From: Heloderma charlesbogerti
Lineage: Eukaryota; Chordata; Lepidosauria; Squamata; Helodermatidae
Assembly (NCBI GenBank): GCA_026122225.1
Contig: JANEZZ010000805.1
Span: forward strand, 310,001 to 374,000
Length of the DNA stretch: 64,000 bases
Direction: 5' to 3'
The notes beneath the pieces are model-generated. The model saw only the letters and a list, made by a program, of their open reading frames with translations. It was not told where the DNA came from and made no database searches. This document shows, piece by piece, positions 46,296 to 58,690 of the stretch; position 1 is the first letter of the stretch, and every line of letters starts with the position of its first letter. The position numbers and the translations under genes are program-made.

Positions 46296-49007
46296 TGTTA
46301 ATCAATACTAAATTGTTACATGGGCTTCAACCGAACATAATCTTATCGGGATTGAGGCTCTTAGGGCACAATCCTGTGGGTTGTGCCATTGATGATCATA
46401 AGCCCCTGAACTCAGAGACTTATGAGCATCTTATGTAGGACTTGAGGAATGGCAGAGGAGATCTTCACCTGCCTGTCCTTGCACCCTGCAATTTTTGCTA
46501 GATGGGCTTTCTGCTGGTCTAGCAAAGGTTTTCAGAAGGGCAGGGGGAGGGGAAGATGGATAGCTTGTATCTTGGCCTCTCCAGTCTCCTCCTAGCCATG
46601 CCCACAAAACACCCTCTTTTCTCCCTTTCCAAGGTTGAATTCCCGACCTTGGAGGACAGCCAGTGCAATTCTTTCCACACTGGCTGCAATGGGGGTCAGA
46701 TCTCTGATTCCCTCCTCCGAGGTCGGACTGCTGTCTCTGACCTCAAATTGAGGAATCCAAACTATCCTATGGCCCCTCAGATGCCGTCTGGGGTCCACAG
46801 GATTGTTCTTGTAACCTTAAAATATGCTTTTGCCTTAACTTCTAGAAACTACATATTTATGTTTGCATAGCATAGGCCTATATTTTGCAGAAATGTTGTA
46901 GTTTGCGGAATGTCAAAGCTTAGTTCTCTTTCCTATGTGTTTGGGGCTTTTATTTTTTCCTGCATGTTGTCTCATTTAAAAAGTGATGTGGGGATCTCCT
47001 TAGAATAGCAGAAAACATCAAATTCAAGATCTCATCTGAAAATGTATCTCAGACATCTCACTTGTGGGGAAATGCACAACCCGCATATTCGTCCGAAGCC
47101 TACATATCTCTTCACAGGGAAGATGTACACATGACTCAGCTGTGCATGCTTTTGGATCCTGGCTGTTGTAACATGTGAAAGATCTCTGAGTATGCATCAA
47201 TAAACCTGCTGGATCTGTTTCCCCAAACAAGAAGCCTGGGATGCTACCATCTGAATGTTATACACCTGGATTAAGTACAAATATGAAATATCCACACCAG
47301 AAACTAAATAAATTAGCATTTCCTCAGATCCCAAACCTTACAAACAACATTCACATCTCCTGTGCAACTGGGGGTTTAAGAGCATTTCAACACTTACTAT
47401 GACTGGCTCTAATCTTAGAGAAAATTAGATAGCACTCAAAAATAATTGGCTTGTCTGTATCTTAAGAGACATGGACACAGAAGGACATACTTCTTAGCTG
47501 ACCTGCTTTCTACTACGAACTGAGCCAGAGTATTTATGTTCCATTTTACTTCCTTTGATAACAAAGTATCCACTCCACAGCGCTATTCTCATTTTATTTC
47601 TGTTTGCAGTCACAATGCCCAATTTCAGAGTCATGTACTTTATACAGGAGTTTTATTAAACGATGGAATTTACATTGTGGGCTGTAAACTTTAAATCCTT
47701 GGGATGAGATACACACAGTATATAGTAGAAGATTTATTATTATGTGTATCTGAGTCATGAAAATATACACATATTATCCTCTGTTCAAGAAATGGGTTTT
47801 TGTTCCTTTGTTATTTATAGTGCACAGCTCACCGGTTAAAAGTATCAGCACTGAAATTTCAGAAAAATAATTTGCCCTTATGAATGTTTGGATATATTCT
47901 TTGGATGAACAAGCATATGTATTCACACCACAAAGATTCTGCTGAGCATGATATTTATTATTCAAGTATATTTTGGGTGCCTGGCCAATCGAGGCTTTAC
48001 TGGGATGACCAATCCCAGAGGGAGATGTGATGCTAATGGATACTCATTTACCGGTATAATCAAATGGAAGCCCTTTTACCAGGCCCAATTAGGTACATGC
48101 TGATAGGTATGAAAGCCCACCTGTGCAACAAGGCATTGGAAGACATTTCTGTAGGGAGCAGAAAGTAATTCTGGGGAAAGGTAGTCTGCAGTTAATGGTA
48201 GAACAGATTTTCCCCTATACTCCACAACCGTGACTGCATTGTACTCAGGGGTCACCTTTCTTGGAGCAATCTTAATCTGGGATGAGATCCCACTTTGAAG
48301 AGAGGAAATAACTTCTGCTGGCAGTACTGGTAGCATTTAAAGGAAGGCTTACTTTAGCTGCAATTTTCTACTCCTTATATAGACAGAAAGAAGGATCCTG
48401 ATGCTAATAAAATGGTGCACCATTTTGGAGTCATTCATGAGCCTGTCAGAGTCTATGGGTGACTCTACATTAGCAACCCCCCCCCCCCCGCATCTGTACC
48501 AGGGCTTTCTGCTTTTGGTTTCTTTATGGGATTAGAAGGGGCTCCTTTACATGGCAGACATGTGGTTTGAATCGAAGGAGTGCCTCCCTCTCACCCTGGC
48601 AGGTGTGCAAAGGAGTGGGGTGGGGGGAGTCTTGTTTTCAACACTTGTGTTGTACTGGTTCCTTCCAGGGAAGCTACGACTTACTTGCAAGTAGATGTAA
48701 GATTGTGCTGTAAGCCTCTTGAATCCTAGACATAGTTACTTGGGAGTAAGCCTCATTGAAGTCAATGGGGTGCTCTGAATCAACAGAAGATGCTGATTCT
48801 GGGCTTGGCAGGGTGGAGGATCAGTTCTGTCTCCCTTCATTGCAGGGGGGCATTATTCCCTCTTCTCTCTCTGATCCAGAAATGTGCTCACATTTACATG
48901 GCAGACACATGGTTTGAATCAAGGAAATTCCTTCCTTGGCAAGTTTATAGTGCTACGCCGGCATTTCACACTGCCAGTATCCCGCGTTTTTATAAACATT
49001 CCAGTGT
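46296..49007. other. No gene recognised (one weak repeat)
   Basis: Only short frames. At about 48697-48775 there is a decayed copy of the short palindromic repeat (ACTTGGGAGTAAGCCTCATT). A C-run lies at 48477-48490. Confidence 0.45.
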
Positions 49008-49015
49008 ATCTCTGA

Positions 49016-49763
49016 TAGGGATGTACGAAAGTCACTTACCTTTCCGCAGATTATGTTCATGGTGCGGGGGAGGTGTTCTGTCCCTCCCCCCGGAATCCTC
49101 GATGGGGGGGAGGCAATCGGGTCCTCCCCCTTGGAATCCTGCCCGGTCGGCTGTGCTCCGCGGTGGCTCAGCGAAGCAGCTGGCCAGGCCCAGGCCAGGG
49201 CCGTCCGCAGCCAGATTTCTGGCCGCGGAGGGCTCTGGGTAAAAAAAAAAAATACATACGCAAATGGCGGCGGCTACGACCGCTGCCATTTGTGTTCCTT
49301 ATTTTTCACCGTCTTAGTCTATGTAAATATTTACGTAGGCTAAAGCGGCGAATCAAAAAGGGACGCAAATAGCGCCCACTACACTATTTGCGTTCCCCTT
49401 TATTTTCACCGTAATAGTCTACATAAATATTTACGTAGACTAAGACGGTGAAAAATAAGGAACGCAAATTGCGTACGCGTGTTTTTTTTAAACCGGGATG
49501 TGATAGGCTACGTAAGTCTTTACATAGCCTATCACGTCTCTGTAAAAACAAAAAACCCGACAAAGATTGCAAATGGTGGCAGCGGCGGCGGCCGGTCGGA
49601 AGTCGAGCCGCCGCCGCAGCAGCCGCCGCAGCCACCCAGAACATCCGCCCCAGGTAAGTCTCATCCCGGGGGCGGGGGGGGCAGGTCATTCTGCCACAGA
49701 TTTGGGGGGGCCGAATGCACTGGCACTCACCGAGATCCGTGGCACAATTCTCTGACATCCCTA
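49016..49763 (-). mobile_element. Foldback hAT-like element E16
   Basis: B end TAGGGATGTACGAAAGTCAC, A end AATTCTCTGACATCCCTA. Perfect duplication ATCTCTGA (49008-49015 and 49764-49771). The A-side plus-strand frame begins near 49574 (ATGGTGGCAGCGGCGGCGGC) and stays open through a CAGGTAAGT donor-like site near 49652. ACTTACC on the B side is at about 49033. Confidence 0.95.
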
Positions 49764-49771
49764 ATCTCTGA

Positions 49772-50627
49772 TGTTTTTGAGAGTGAGATAAGCTGGAAAA
49801 GGCGCAGGAGACTTCCTGGAGGTTGACAACGTCATGTAAAGGACCCACAAGCTTCCGTGAGTGGCCAATCACGAGTGTGCAATAAATCACTCATGTAGAG
49901 ACACACTATGAGAGACACAGAGTGGTTGTTAATCTGTTTCTCTCCTCTCCCTTGCCTAGCTGAACACACCACTTGGTGTACCATCATTGTGTTGTGCATT
50001 GCCTCAGCAGCTCCATCTCACACATCGACTGTCAGTGTCTGGGGTGGGGCAATGAACAATGTGACTACTTATGCGATAAGTTGTGTTCTTCAACAGGATT
50101 CTGAGGGAAGAAGAGAAATGGAATGGTGGCAGCTTTATGGCTCTCATTATATCTAGTTAGACCTAAATGAAGGGAAGAGTTACAGAGTGGCAACTACTCC
50201 ATATTTTTGGAGTAATGCCCCATTAGACCCTGATTTGTTCAACAATACAGGAATCCAAGATCATAATGGATCGTTTCCAGATGACACAGGCTACCAATAA
50301 ACACAGCCTTGTAGCAGTTCCAATAGTAGTTGGTGTTCAGCTCACAATCCTGCCACCTCATTTGTCATGAAAGTAGATGAGTGAGGAATGAATAGAGATG
50401 TGAACTAGCCAAAGGATCATTTTGTGACTGCTGCTGATTATTTCTTCTAGGGGATAGAGCATGGCATGCATGTGTTATGATGTATAATACAGATCCTAGT
50501 TGCTGCCATCCTATATGGGATACTCTTTATTGCCAAAATTCTTGTAACCCACCCATTATAGTCCACAGCTATGAATAATAAAGCCTCTGGCTCATTTATA
50601 GAAATGGGGCTTTACAGATCTTCATAA
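49772..50627. other. No gene recognised
   Basis: Nothing supportable. Confidence 0.4.
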
Positions 50628-50635
50628 GTGTTGGA

Positions 50636-51455
50636 TAAAGATGTCAGAGAATTCCTCCACGGACTGAAATGGGATCGAATTCCCTTCAGTCCATGCCATG
50701 GAATCCTCTGCGGAACGGCACCATGAGGTCCTGCGGAGCCAGCAGTTATGCGGCTTTTTTTTCGTCTGCAAAGAGTTGCGGAATTTTCATAAATAAACAT
50801 GCAGTGTAGTATATTCCGATAATAAATACCTACGTTTTTTTAAAGAATGAATTGTGCTCACCGCCTTGTTTGTGGGTGTTCTTTTAAAATTGAAATCCTC
50901 CGTCTCTGTTTACTTTCAGCCAAAACACTTCCTTTTCCTAGGGGCTTCCCAAAGGAAGGCTGTCTTAGGTGTGCCTGAGTGATAAACTCTTTGTTTAAAG
51001 CAGCGCTGTTTTAAATAAAGAAAAAAGCCTTTTAAAATGACCATGCTGGTCCTGGAGCCCTGCATGGTCATTTTAAAAGGTTTTTTCTTTCTTTAAAACA
51101 GCGTTGCTTTAAACAAAGAGTTTATTGCTCAGGCACACCTAAGACAGCCTTCTTTTGGGAAGCCCCTAGGAAGAGGAAGTGTTTTGGCTGAAAGTAAATG
51201 GAGACGGAGGATTTCAATTTTTTTAACAAATATGTAAATATTTACGAAAAAGAGTGATTCTTACGGAAGTTATGCAGACTCACAAAGATGGCTGGGCACC
51301 GGAATTAAGGTTTTCACTATGGATTTATCTTCGTAATTTTCGGAGCGGAAAAAAAAGGAGGAGAATTCCGGGGGCTTGTGAACGGCGGAAAGGAGCACTG
51401 GCCACAAACTGCGGAAGTCAAGAGGTACTGACGGTACACAATTCATACATTCCTA
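50636..51455 (+). mobile_element. Foldback hAT-like element E17 with long hairpin
   Basis: A-like end TAAAGATGTCAGAGAATTCC, B-like end ATTCATACATTCCTA. Flanks GTGTTGGA (50628-50635) and GCATTGGA (51456-51463) match at six of eight positions. The centre is one long inverted repeat: arms at about 50890-51045 and 51063-51219 with a 17-nt loop, for example TTTGGCTGAAAGTAAA facing TTTACTTTCAGCCAAA. The TACGTA modules and donor sites are absent, so this is an older or separate branch sharing only the ends. Confidence 0.82.
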
Positions 51456-51463
51456 GCATTGGA

Positions 51464-52544
51464 TAACGTTTGTACTGGAACATTTATTTTGACAAGCATT
51501 TTTTTAAAAACAATCCCCCCTCCCTCTTATGCACAGCATACAGTTAATTCACATGGTCTAGCCAATTGATCTGTTACTTTGTAAAGCCCCAAATAAGTCA
51601 CAGGTACATATTAATTTTCTCTGTAATTCAGCAACAAGTTTTTAAGCCTAGCAATTAATTTCAGAGGAAAAGACAAGTTTGGATGAGAAACTCTGCAACT
51701 GTCTGCTGTTGTCGCTGATCTCCATTAGAATCCCCCTTTTTATACCAAACAATGAATTTGACAATAAAGTGATGGGATGACATTTCTTTGAGAATGGTCC
51801 ATAGTACAATAAAAACAATAACATTTCCTCTCTATTTCCTCTCAAAGGAAAATTTGCAGCCAGTTGTAAGAATCTTCAACCAAGCCATATGACACAAGCT
51901 GCATGTGTATGTATTTATTCATAATACTTATATACTGCTTAATATAATAAAATCTCTAAGCAGCTCACATACAAATATTAAAATCACATTTAAATACACA
52001 GTTAAAAACAATTTCAACTGCAGTAACAATACAAAACAATACCAGGTGCAGTAAGATGGAGCAGCACAGGATTAATTGCAATGAATTACCAGCCAGAGAA
52101 AGCCTAGGTGAACAACTGCATTTTCAGGAAGCATTTGAAACATACATTTTCTGTCTTCCACATTGCACAGGGGAGGGTTTGATGTGCAAAAGTCCCCCTC
52201 AGGTTCAGTCCCTCAAGTGTCAAGTACTTCAGCTGTAGATCTTGTATAGCTCTGAAGAAAAAAGCTTCCCAGTGTTTGGTGGCTCTTTAAAGCTCAAAGC
52301 TTTGGTGTTAATTATTTGGGAGGGTTTGAATGGACAGACACAATGGCCCAAACACAAGCACAAATAAGCATGAGGATCATCTCATGAGCAGGGTAAGTCA
52401 TTTGTAGAGGAAGGCCAGGTACAGGGAGATTTCAAATGTGAGTTTGATTTTATTTCTCCTGCTTCCCGCATCCCCATACATGGCTTTACATGCCAACCAC
52501 TTTGGACACTGTGCCCTAGAAGATTATTTCTGATTAACTTAGGG
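51464..52544. other. No gene recognised
   Basis: AT-rich; a TTTATT-rich stretch with AATAAAATCTCTAAGCAGCT at 51905-51975 may be the decayed tail of a SINE. Confidence 0.4.
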
Positions 52545-52650
52545 CACAATCATATGGACGTTTAGACAGCATGGCTGGCTGGGGAATACTTGGAGTTGTA
52601 AGCCTTTTCCTCTGTCTAAACATGCATAGAATTGCACCCTTAGTCAGTTC
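52545..52650 (+). repeat. Interspersed repeat, second copy
   Basis: Same family as 42000-42075, with GGCTGGCTGGGGAATACTTG and TCTGTCTAAACATGCATAG. Confidence 0.6.
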
Positions 52651-52882
52651 CCTTTGGGCAAAATTCAGCCAAAGTAAAGCTCTTTAAGTCTCACTGATTT
52701 TAGGGTTCACAAATGATCAGGAAAAAAAAAGAACTGGTCTGGCCTGCTCTTCTGCTTTCCAACAGCAGCTTGTTATGCTGGAATCAGGAGGCAAAGCTTT
52801 CCATAGCATGGCTGTACTTATTGTCACCTACTAATTCACGTCCGCAGATCAAGCTATTAAAAGTACAGTTGCTGTAGCTTAT

Positions 52883-53142
52883 TTTATTTATTGATTTATT
52901 TATTGATAAATATTGCATTTATATCCCACCTTTTTTTCCTCCAAGTTACCCAAAGTGGCATACACAGCCCTCCTCCTCTCCATTTTAACCTCACAACAAC
53001 AACCCTGTGAGGTAAGTTGGGCTGAGAGTCTGTGACTGGCCCAAAGTCACCCAGTGAGCTTCATGGCTGAGTGAGGAGGGACTAGAACCCGGGTCTCCCA
53101 AGTACCAGTCTGACACTCAGACCACTACACCACACTGGCTTA
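52883..53142 (-). repeat. Sauria-type SINE
   Basis: On the minus strand it reads AGCCAGTGTGGTGTAGTGGT (A box), GAGACCCGGGTTCTAGTCCC (B box), CTGGGTGACTTTGGGCCAGT, CTCACAGGGTTGTTGTTGTG and GGGATATAAATGCAATA followed by a TTTA-rich tail. This head-body-tail order is that of the squamate Sauria SINE, whose 3' end is shared with Bov-B LINEs, which occur at 5775-8440 and 22113-22551. It is the best single marker of lineage in the window. Confidence 0.88.
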
Positions 53143-54210
53143 TTGAAGATTTGGCAACTCTGGGGATGACTAGATTGTGCTCATTTTTTTAAACAACTGT
53201 AGTATGTCTAATTGCAGCTGCCGCTGGGGTTAAGTGAACTGCTAAATCAGGAATTGCTGAGGATTGCTGCTATCACCTTTAACTTAATTCATGGTCTGCT
53301 CTGATATTATTAACAAATGGATAGCTATCCATGTATCTTCTTTGCAACACTACAGTAACACAGCACTAGAAAATTACAGAGTTGTTTCACTGTACAAGTC
53401 TTTCCTTTCTCTGTTGACGTAATCAGTATAGTAAAAATGCAACTTAGGAAGCCCATGACAATATAAAGGTCACATCAATCCCTTTATTTAGGAAAATAGT
53501 ATATATTTAAAGTGCAAGCTAATTTACTCTCAGGAGTATTGTAAGCAAGGGGTTTCTCCTTAAATGTTATATTACAGCAGATCAATAGACCACAATCCAC
53601 AATAAACATTATTAAATATTTCTTTGATTAATTGGTTCACACTTCTGTTAACTTTTTTCTGAGAAGACATGTGGTGGGTATGGCTCCAATAAGTAACTCC
53701 CAACAGGACAATCTGGGAGGAAGCTTTGAATGTTCTGATACAAATGCAATTAGAATCAAAATATTTATTTACATATTCTGCTGCCAGATTTTATCAAAGT
53801 ATCAAGAAATAAGCAATGTTCTGAAGTCAATAAAGTATTCCTCACTCAGAACACAAACACAGTCAATGGGAATAGCTTGCCAGATATTGTTTTTGTTCCC
53901 CTCCAGACATCCCAGGAGGATCGCAGGCATTGCTGTCAGCATTTTCCTTTCCAACAGAAAGCTGAAAACACCTTGGACAGCTAGCTTATCTATAATACGT
54001 GCCACTGAAGAGTAGTTCACCTTGCACTGCTGGAAACGCTAATTTAAAATCTTCATGTGTAAGTTATTTCTAACAGACAGAGAATCCCTGATAATCATAT
54101 GGAGTTCTTTCACATACACATCCATTTATTATAGAGATGGGTAACTGTACTCCCAATCTCGATTTAGAACTGACTTGCCTTTTTCCGAGTTTTTTTCCAG
54201 AGAATTCTCA
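53143..54210. other. No gene recognised
   Basis: Nothing supportable. Confidence 0.4.
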
Positions 54211-54403
54211 GGGAGGATCCAAAGCTCAGTGGTAGAGCAACTGCTGTGAATGCAGAAGGTCCCAGATTCAGTCCCCATTATCTACATATAGGAGATGGAG
54301 GTTGTCTGCCTGAGACTCTAGAGAGCTTCTGGCAGTCAGAATAAACAATACTAAGCTAGATGGCCAAACTGCCTACCATAGTACAAGGCAGCTTCCTATG
54401 TCC
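54211..54403 (+). repeat. tRNA-derived SINE
   Basis: Plus-strand head AAAGCTCAGTGGTAGAGCAA (A box) and GGTCCCAGATTCAGTCCCC (B box); tail ACAAGGCAGCTTCCTATGTC. Same family as 38383-38540 and 43408-43615. Confidence 0.88.
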
Positions 54404-55420
54404 TAAAGCTTTTAACAATCTGGCCCATGACAAGTGTTCCATTCATAGCTAGTTTCCATCCTCTCCCTTTCCCAAGCTTGCCTGGAAAAGAGGGTGGAAA
54501 GGAAGGAAGTGAGCTGCAGAGTGCCCAGATTTTCTTCCATTTTCCTGCCAAGGAAAAAAATGGCTTTTCCCTAAAGCTACATCCTCCTCTCTCCACTCTA
54601 TCCTTCCCCAAAACAAATCAGCAATAGCATTGAAGTGGGGAAGCTTCTTACTAAGGTACTGGAAGCACCATCAAACTACAAGTTCCAGGGATCTTTGCAT
54701 CTGGAATTTCTTCCAGATTTAGTTTTATGTCCTAAGAACAGTCTTCTCTGCCTTTCTGTCCATCTTCTCTGCTGCTAAAAAGTACAATTCTGGGAAAAGG
54801 GGCTGGCTTGGAAGAGGGCTGGGGTTATTTTTGAGCCCAAATTGCAGCACTTTTGATCTAGGTACCATATAGCCAGTTTAGTGGATAGAATATTGGACCA
54901 TTAAGACTTGGGCTCAAAATGCTACTCAATCACGATGATGATTGTGTGAGCTTCATGTAGAATTCCTTCCCTGGAAAAGGCTGCTTGGTAACTACCTGGC
55001 TTGGCTATTCTTTCAGCACCAGGCAAAGATGGTTTGTACTCTCTCCCTCTTTTGTCATAGTTATATTTTATTTGTGTATTTTATCTTGTGTTTGTCAATT
55101 GTCTCAGAAGCTCTGCTTATCCTTCTTTTAAATGAATAAACAAATATAAATATCCTAACTTCACAAGGCGTTGAGGATAAGATATTCCTGACCTTCTAGG
55201 ATGAAGCCTGGGATATAGAAGTATAATCAGTTCGTTTTCCTTTTGGCATGGCAGCTCATAAGATTTTTAAATGTATTTTATTGCTATAAGCTGCCTTGGG
55301 AGGGCTTCTGCCCTGAAAGGTGGACAAGAAATATTTTAAATCAATCAGTCAATAAAAATAGGATCAGGGCATTTGTTTCTGTTGCTTACTGTCTATTTCT
55401 ACGAAGTTCTCTCTATAATA
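54404..55420. other. No gene recognised
   Basis: Nothing supportable. Confidence 0.4.
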
Positions 55421-55730
55421 CAGGGGTGCAGAATTGAGGCTGGGGGCTGAACAAAGACCACCTGGGGGCCAAATCTGGCCCACCTGGGCCTCCCTAGATG
55501 GTCACACACCCTTCTCCTAGCTCCAGCCCCTTTCCCCGACCACCGATTGGTGGTTTCTTGCCTTTTGTGCAGTGCTTTCCCCATTCTAGAAGGTTGACAT
55601 GCCTCCCCGGATTTTGGCCGCACCCCTTTTGCCTTCAGTCCCACTTGCCACTGGAATGTCACTCCCAAGACTTGTTCCAAAGTGACATTTTGCCCTTGGG
55701 CTGAAAGAGGTTCAACGCTTCTGCTATAAT
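55421..55730 (+). repeat. hAT-like interspersed repeat
   Basis: It starts TACAGGGGTGCAGAATTGAG and ends GAAAGAGGTTCAACGCTTCTG; these partly complement the ends of the copy at 30063-30425. Contains GGGGCCAAATCTGGCCC. Confidence 0.55.
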
Positions 55731-56269
55731 AGCTGCTTCAATATTTCAGCATTGGTCTTTGTTATGGCTAAATGACCAGTTGCTAACCATGTGTTTTCAT
55801 GAGTCCATTATGTATACAGCAACAGACTTCAGAGCATTAGTTTCTAGTTCTGGCATTTTTTAAAACTATCCCAGTAATGTGATTAATACAATACATTTAA
55901 AGTTCCTCTCATCTCACCATCAGAATGGATTTGGGCATTGATCCAAAGGGATCCTTTGTTGTTTAGTTTCTGTCCAATGCAGCCTCTATGCATGTTTCAG
56001 TGCTATGCCCAGCAAATTTATACTCTAGCATTTCCTCTGCAGACAGACTCTCAGAATCATGTTTTGCTCTTACAGCTATCACAGAACAGGACATTTTAGA
56101 TGGGAAGCAAAGGCATTGCACCTTCCAACCACAGTTCATCATGCAAATTGTTGTATCTGCTCAGTGTCAAGAAAAATGCAATTCCTGCTAACCAGATCCT
56201 GAGCTCTCTGTGACCACTTTAAAATCAACTAATCATAACTGTCCTGTCAATCCATTGCGAGCGGAGGTG
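55731..56269. other. No gene recognised
   Basis: Nothing supportable. Confidence 0.4.
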
Positions 56270-56765
56270 GGTTAAAGAAGACGCAGACAACAAGCTTGGG
56301 TTGAAAATTGGGCCACATTTATTGAAATAGCTGCAAATAGCTGCAAAGGGGTAACTAGGACGGGCATCTAACTGTGTCAGCGGCTAGCTGGCACTTCATG
56401 GGCGAAAACACACCCAGCCTGAGGGGTGGTGGTGATCTCACCATCCCTCCGGACTGGCCCTTCTGAGGGAGGTAGACCTTCCGGTGTCACCCCCAAACCC
56501 GGTGCCGCACAACACCTGGGTGAGTGAGTAGGGTTGGTCTCCCAGGCAACCCTTATCCACCCGCCGAGCCGCACAACCCATTCGGGGGGCCTCAGGCGTC
56601 ACCTGTCACCATAAGGTGCCTCTGCATGCACACCATCCCTACTTTCCTGTTTTTGCCCATCCTAGCCGCCACAGGAGTCACAAGCCTAGAGCTTGTGAAA
56701 CTCCCCCCACCTGCGCAGAAGAACTTCCCGCAGGCCCCTTTGCAGATCAGACAGAAATATATTAT
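56270..56765 (-). repeat. DIRS-order element 2: 3' noncoding end
   Basis: The minus strand carries CAATAAATGTGGCCCAATTT near 56320, nearly the same as CAATAAATGTGGCCCAGATT in element 1 (18121). No full coding frame. The end of the element is uncertain to tens of bases. Confidence 0.65.
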
Positions 56766-57311
56766 ACACTACATGAGACAGGCGGACACTGTCCATCCTG
56801 TAACGCTCCCTCTATGTCCACAGAATTCCTTGGTGGGTGGTGCATCCACCACCTCATTCGCATGGGCCATAAGCCATTTCTCTGTGCATTTTCCAACGTG
56901 CCCTGCCATTGGCAACATCATTCCATGCCTTCCCATTGATCCATGGGAGTGGTGAGGACTGCAATAGGCTACTTCCGGCCAGGTATGCCGGACCATCTGC
57001 CTCTCAACCAAGGCCTGCTCGATCAGGTCCTCGCCTGGCTTACAGCCGAAGTCCTTCCTCTCAATGTGCAGCACCAGGACCTGTGGAGGAAGACTGACGA
57101 TTTTTGGTGGAACAGAGTGAGGAGGGGACTCCCACCGCATGCCTCGTCTGGGAAGCCACTGGATCTTAATGTGACGGTGTGACAGAAGCTGAAGTCTGAA
57201 ATCGATGTAAGCCCTTCGAGCAGCTCCAGACATCATAACATGCCCATGTAAGGGCTCCTGTTCCGGCGTACGACAAGTCTGCTGGTCTAGGGAATAAACA
57301 CATTGGGGCAA
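56766..57311 (-). pseudogene. DIRS-order element 2: SGNH-like domain
   Basis: The minus-strand frame (57311-56769) contains IDFRLQLLSHRHIKIQWLPR, VLVLHIERKDFGCKPGEDLI (the position of the GND block, with the glycine and asparagine changed), ALVERQMVRHTWPEVAYCSP, and KCTEKWLMAHANEVVDAPPT. The order parallels the SGNH-like domain of element 1 (VLLHLRGNDLG..., DGVHLS). The catalytic-type residues are lost, so it is inactive. Confidence 0.75.
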
Positions 57312-58285
57312 ACAAAGCGAGAGTTGTGTCAGGCAGAAGCAGACGACTCGCGAACGCAGGCCGGAGCGCTGTGAAGCCCCCTTTAAACTGCCACAACGTG
57401 CCTGAGAGAGAAACCTCCAGCGGCTATCATGGAGACTGCTTCAATGTAACGACCGTGGGTTCTAAACTGCAAAATTACCTAGGTCTAGCGGGGTAGAGCT
57501 AATGTAGAAAATGCCCACTTGCCCTTATGTCAACAGTAAACCATTGAATCGATACAACGGAGGCCCTTCCTCCGACCCACGGCATTCCATAGAACCCTAA
57601 GGTCCCGACGGGGCACTAACCACTGACTTGCGTTTGGCCATGGGCCACTGCCGTGCCCTTGCCATACTGATCAATTTGATCACCAAATGCATAAGTGGGT
57701 TACATTGGGCCAGACATGCGCCTTGAACTGTATCAAGGCCCTGCCGGGACAAGTCGTACTTGGGAGCCCAGACCAACCCTGAATTCCTAAGTGGGGGGGG
57801 GGGTTGATGAAGGCCATTAAGGCTGCTGCGAGGAACAGGGAAACATCTTTCTGAAAAGCACAAATGGAGTGCGATTACCCCTGGAATCCAAAAGGGGTAA
57901 CTGGGGAAAGAGGGTGGCTAAATTTACTAAAAGCAGACCACATCTATGCCCAATCCTATATTGCCCACCGAATCCAAAATCTGACCTGAAGTCTAAGAAT
58001 CCCATCATTGTGGGTCGGAAGGCTAAATGGCCAGCTTGCGACTTATAGTCCAATATAGTCTGTTGTACTTAAGGAGGGGCAAAATTGCAGCCGATGATCT
58101 GTGGTAAGGTCATGAATCCTAACACTGAAGCTTTGCCTAATGCATGGCACACCCTACCTGCTCTGTCGCAGGTAGCTCCTGTATGGAGAGCCCTGGAATG
58201 CAGGGTGGCATGCATGGCTTCAGTCTCCCAGTCCCTGCAAGAATGGGATCTGGGAATGGAGCACCCGTGGGGCTAAAGCCCGGAA
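57312..58285 (-). pseudogene. DIRS-order element 2: degenerate region, recombinase not recognised
   Basis: By comparison with element 1 the tyrosine recombinase should lie here, between RNase H and the SGNH-like domain. I see stop-filled frames with no convincing R, H-x-x-R or Y block. Either it has decayed beyond recognition by eye or this copy has lost it. Confidence 0.4.
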
Positions 58286-58690
58286 GTCATTGACCTAATT
58301 TCATGACAAAGCGTCTGCCATTGGGTTTGTCTGACCCGACACATGGTAGACCCAGAACCAGATGTTGTAACACCGACACTGGAGTGCGGGCACACTGACA
58401 CATGACATGACCATCCGGTTTCAGGACTGAGAATGAATCACGTGGTCACGCTATCATATCGAAGGGGGGAGGTTACTGACTTATCTATAAGGTCATTGAA
58501 AATATTGCTCAAAGACTGCAGCCACCACTCTACAAGCCACTACCCACAGCGCGATCGGACCTGCCCTAAGAGTCCGAAACCACCTTGGGCGGCAGCGGAA
58601 CCAATTGAATCCACAGTCCAGCTTTGAGGAGCGGCTCACGCCTCCACAAGGAGGTGCCATTAAAGCCTTACCAAGTAGAAGCAATACCTA
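58286..58690 (-). pseudogene. DIRS-order element 2: RNase H
   Basis: Reading down the minus strand, after many stops, gives CRCYNIWFWVYHVSGQTNP followed by MADALS (about 58300-58380). This is the HV-G-x-N-x-x-ADALSR end of a retroelement RNase H. Upstream fragments (DKSVTSP and similar) fit the preceding part. Confidence 0.65.

Noticed and set aside
56524..56955. A 143-codon plus-strand frame as a host gene
   Set aside because: It is the complement of the SGNH-like part and 3' end of DIRS element 2; the meaningful reading is on the minus strand.
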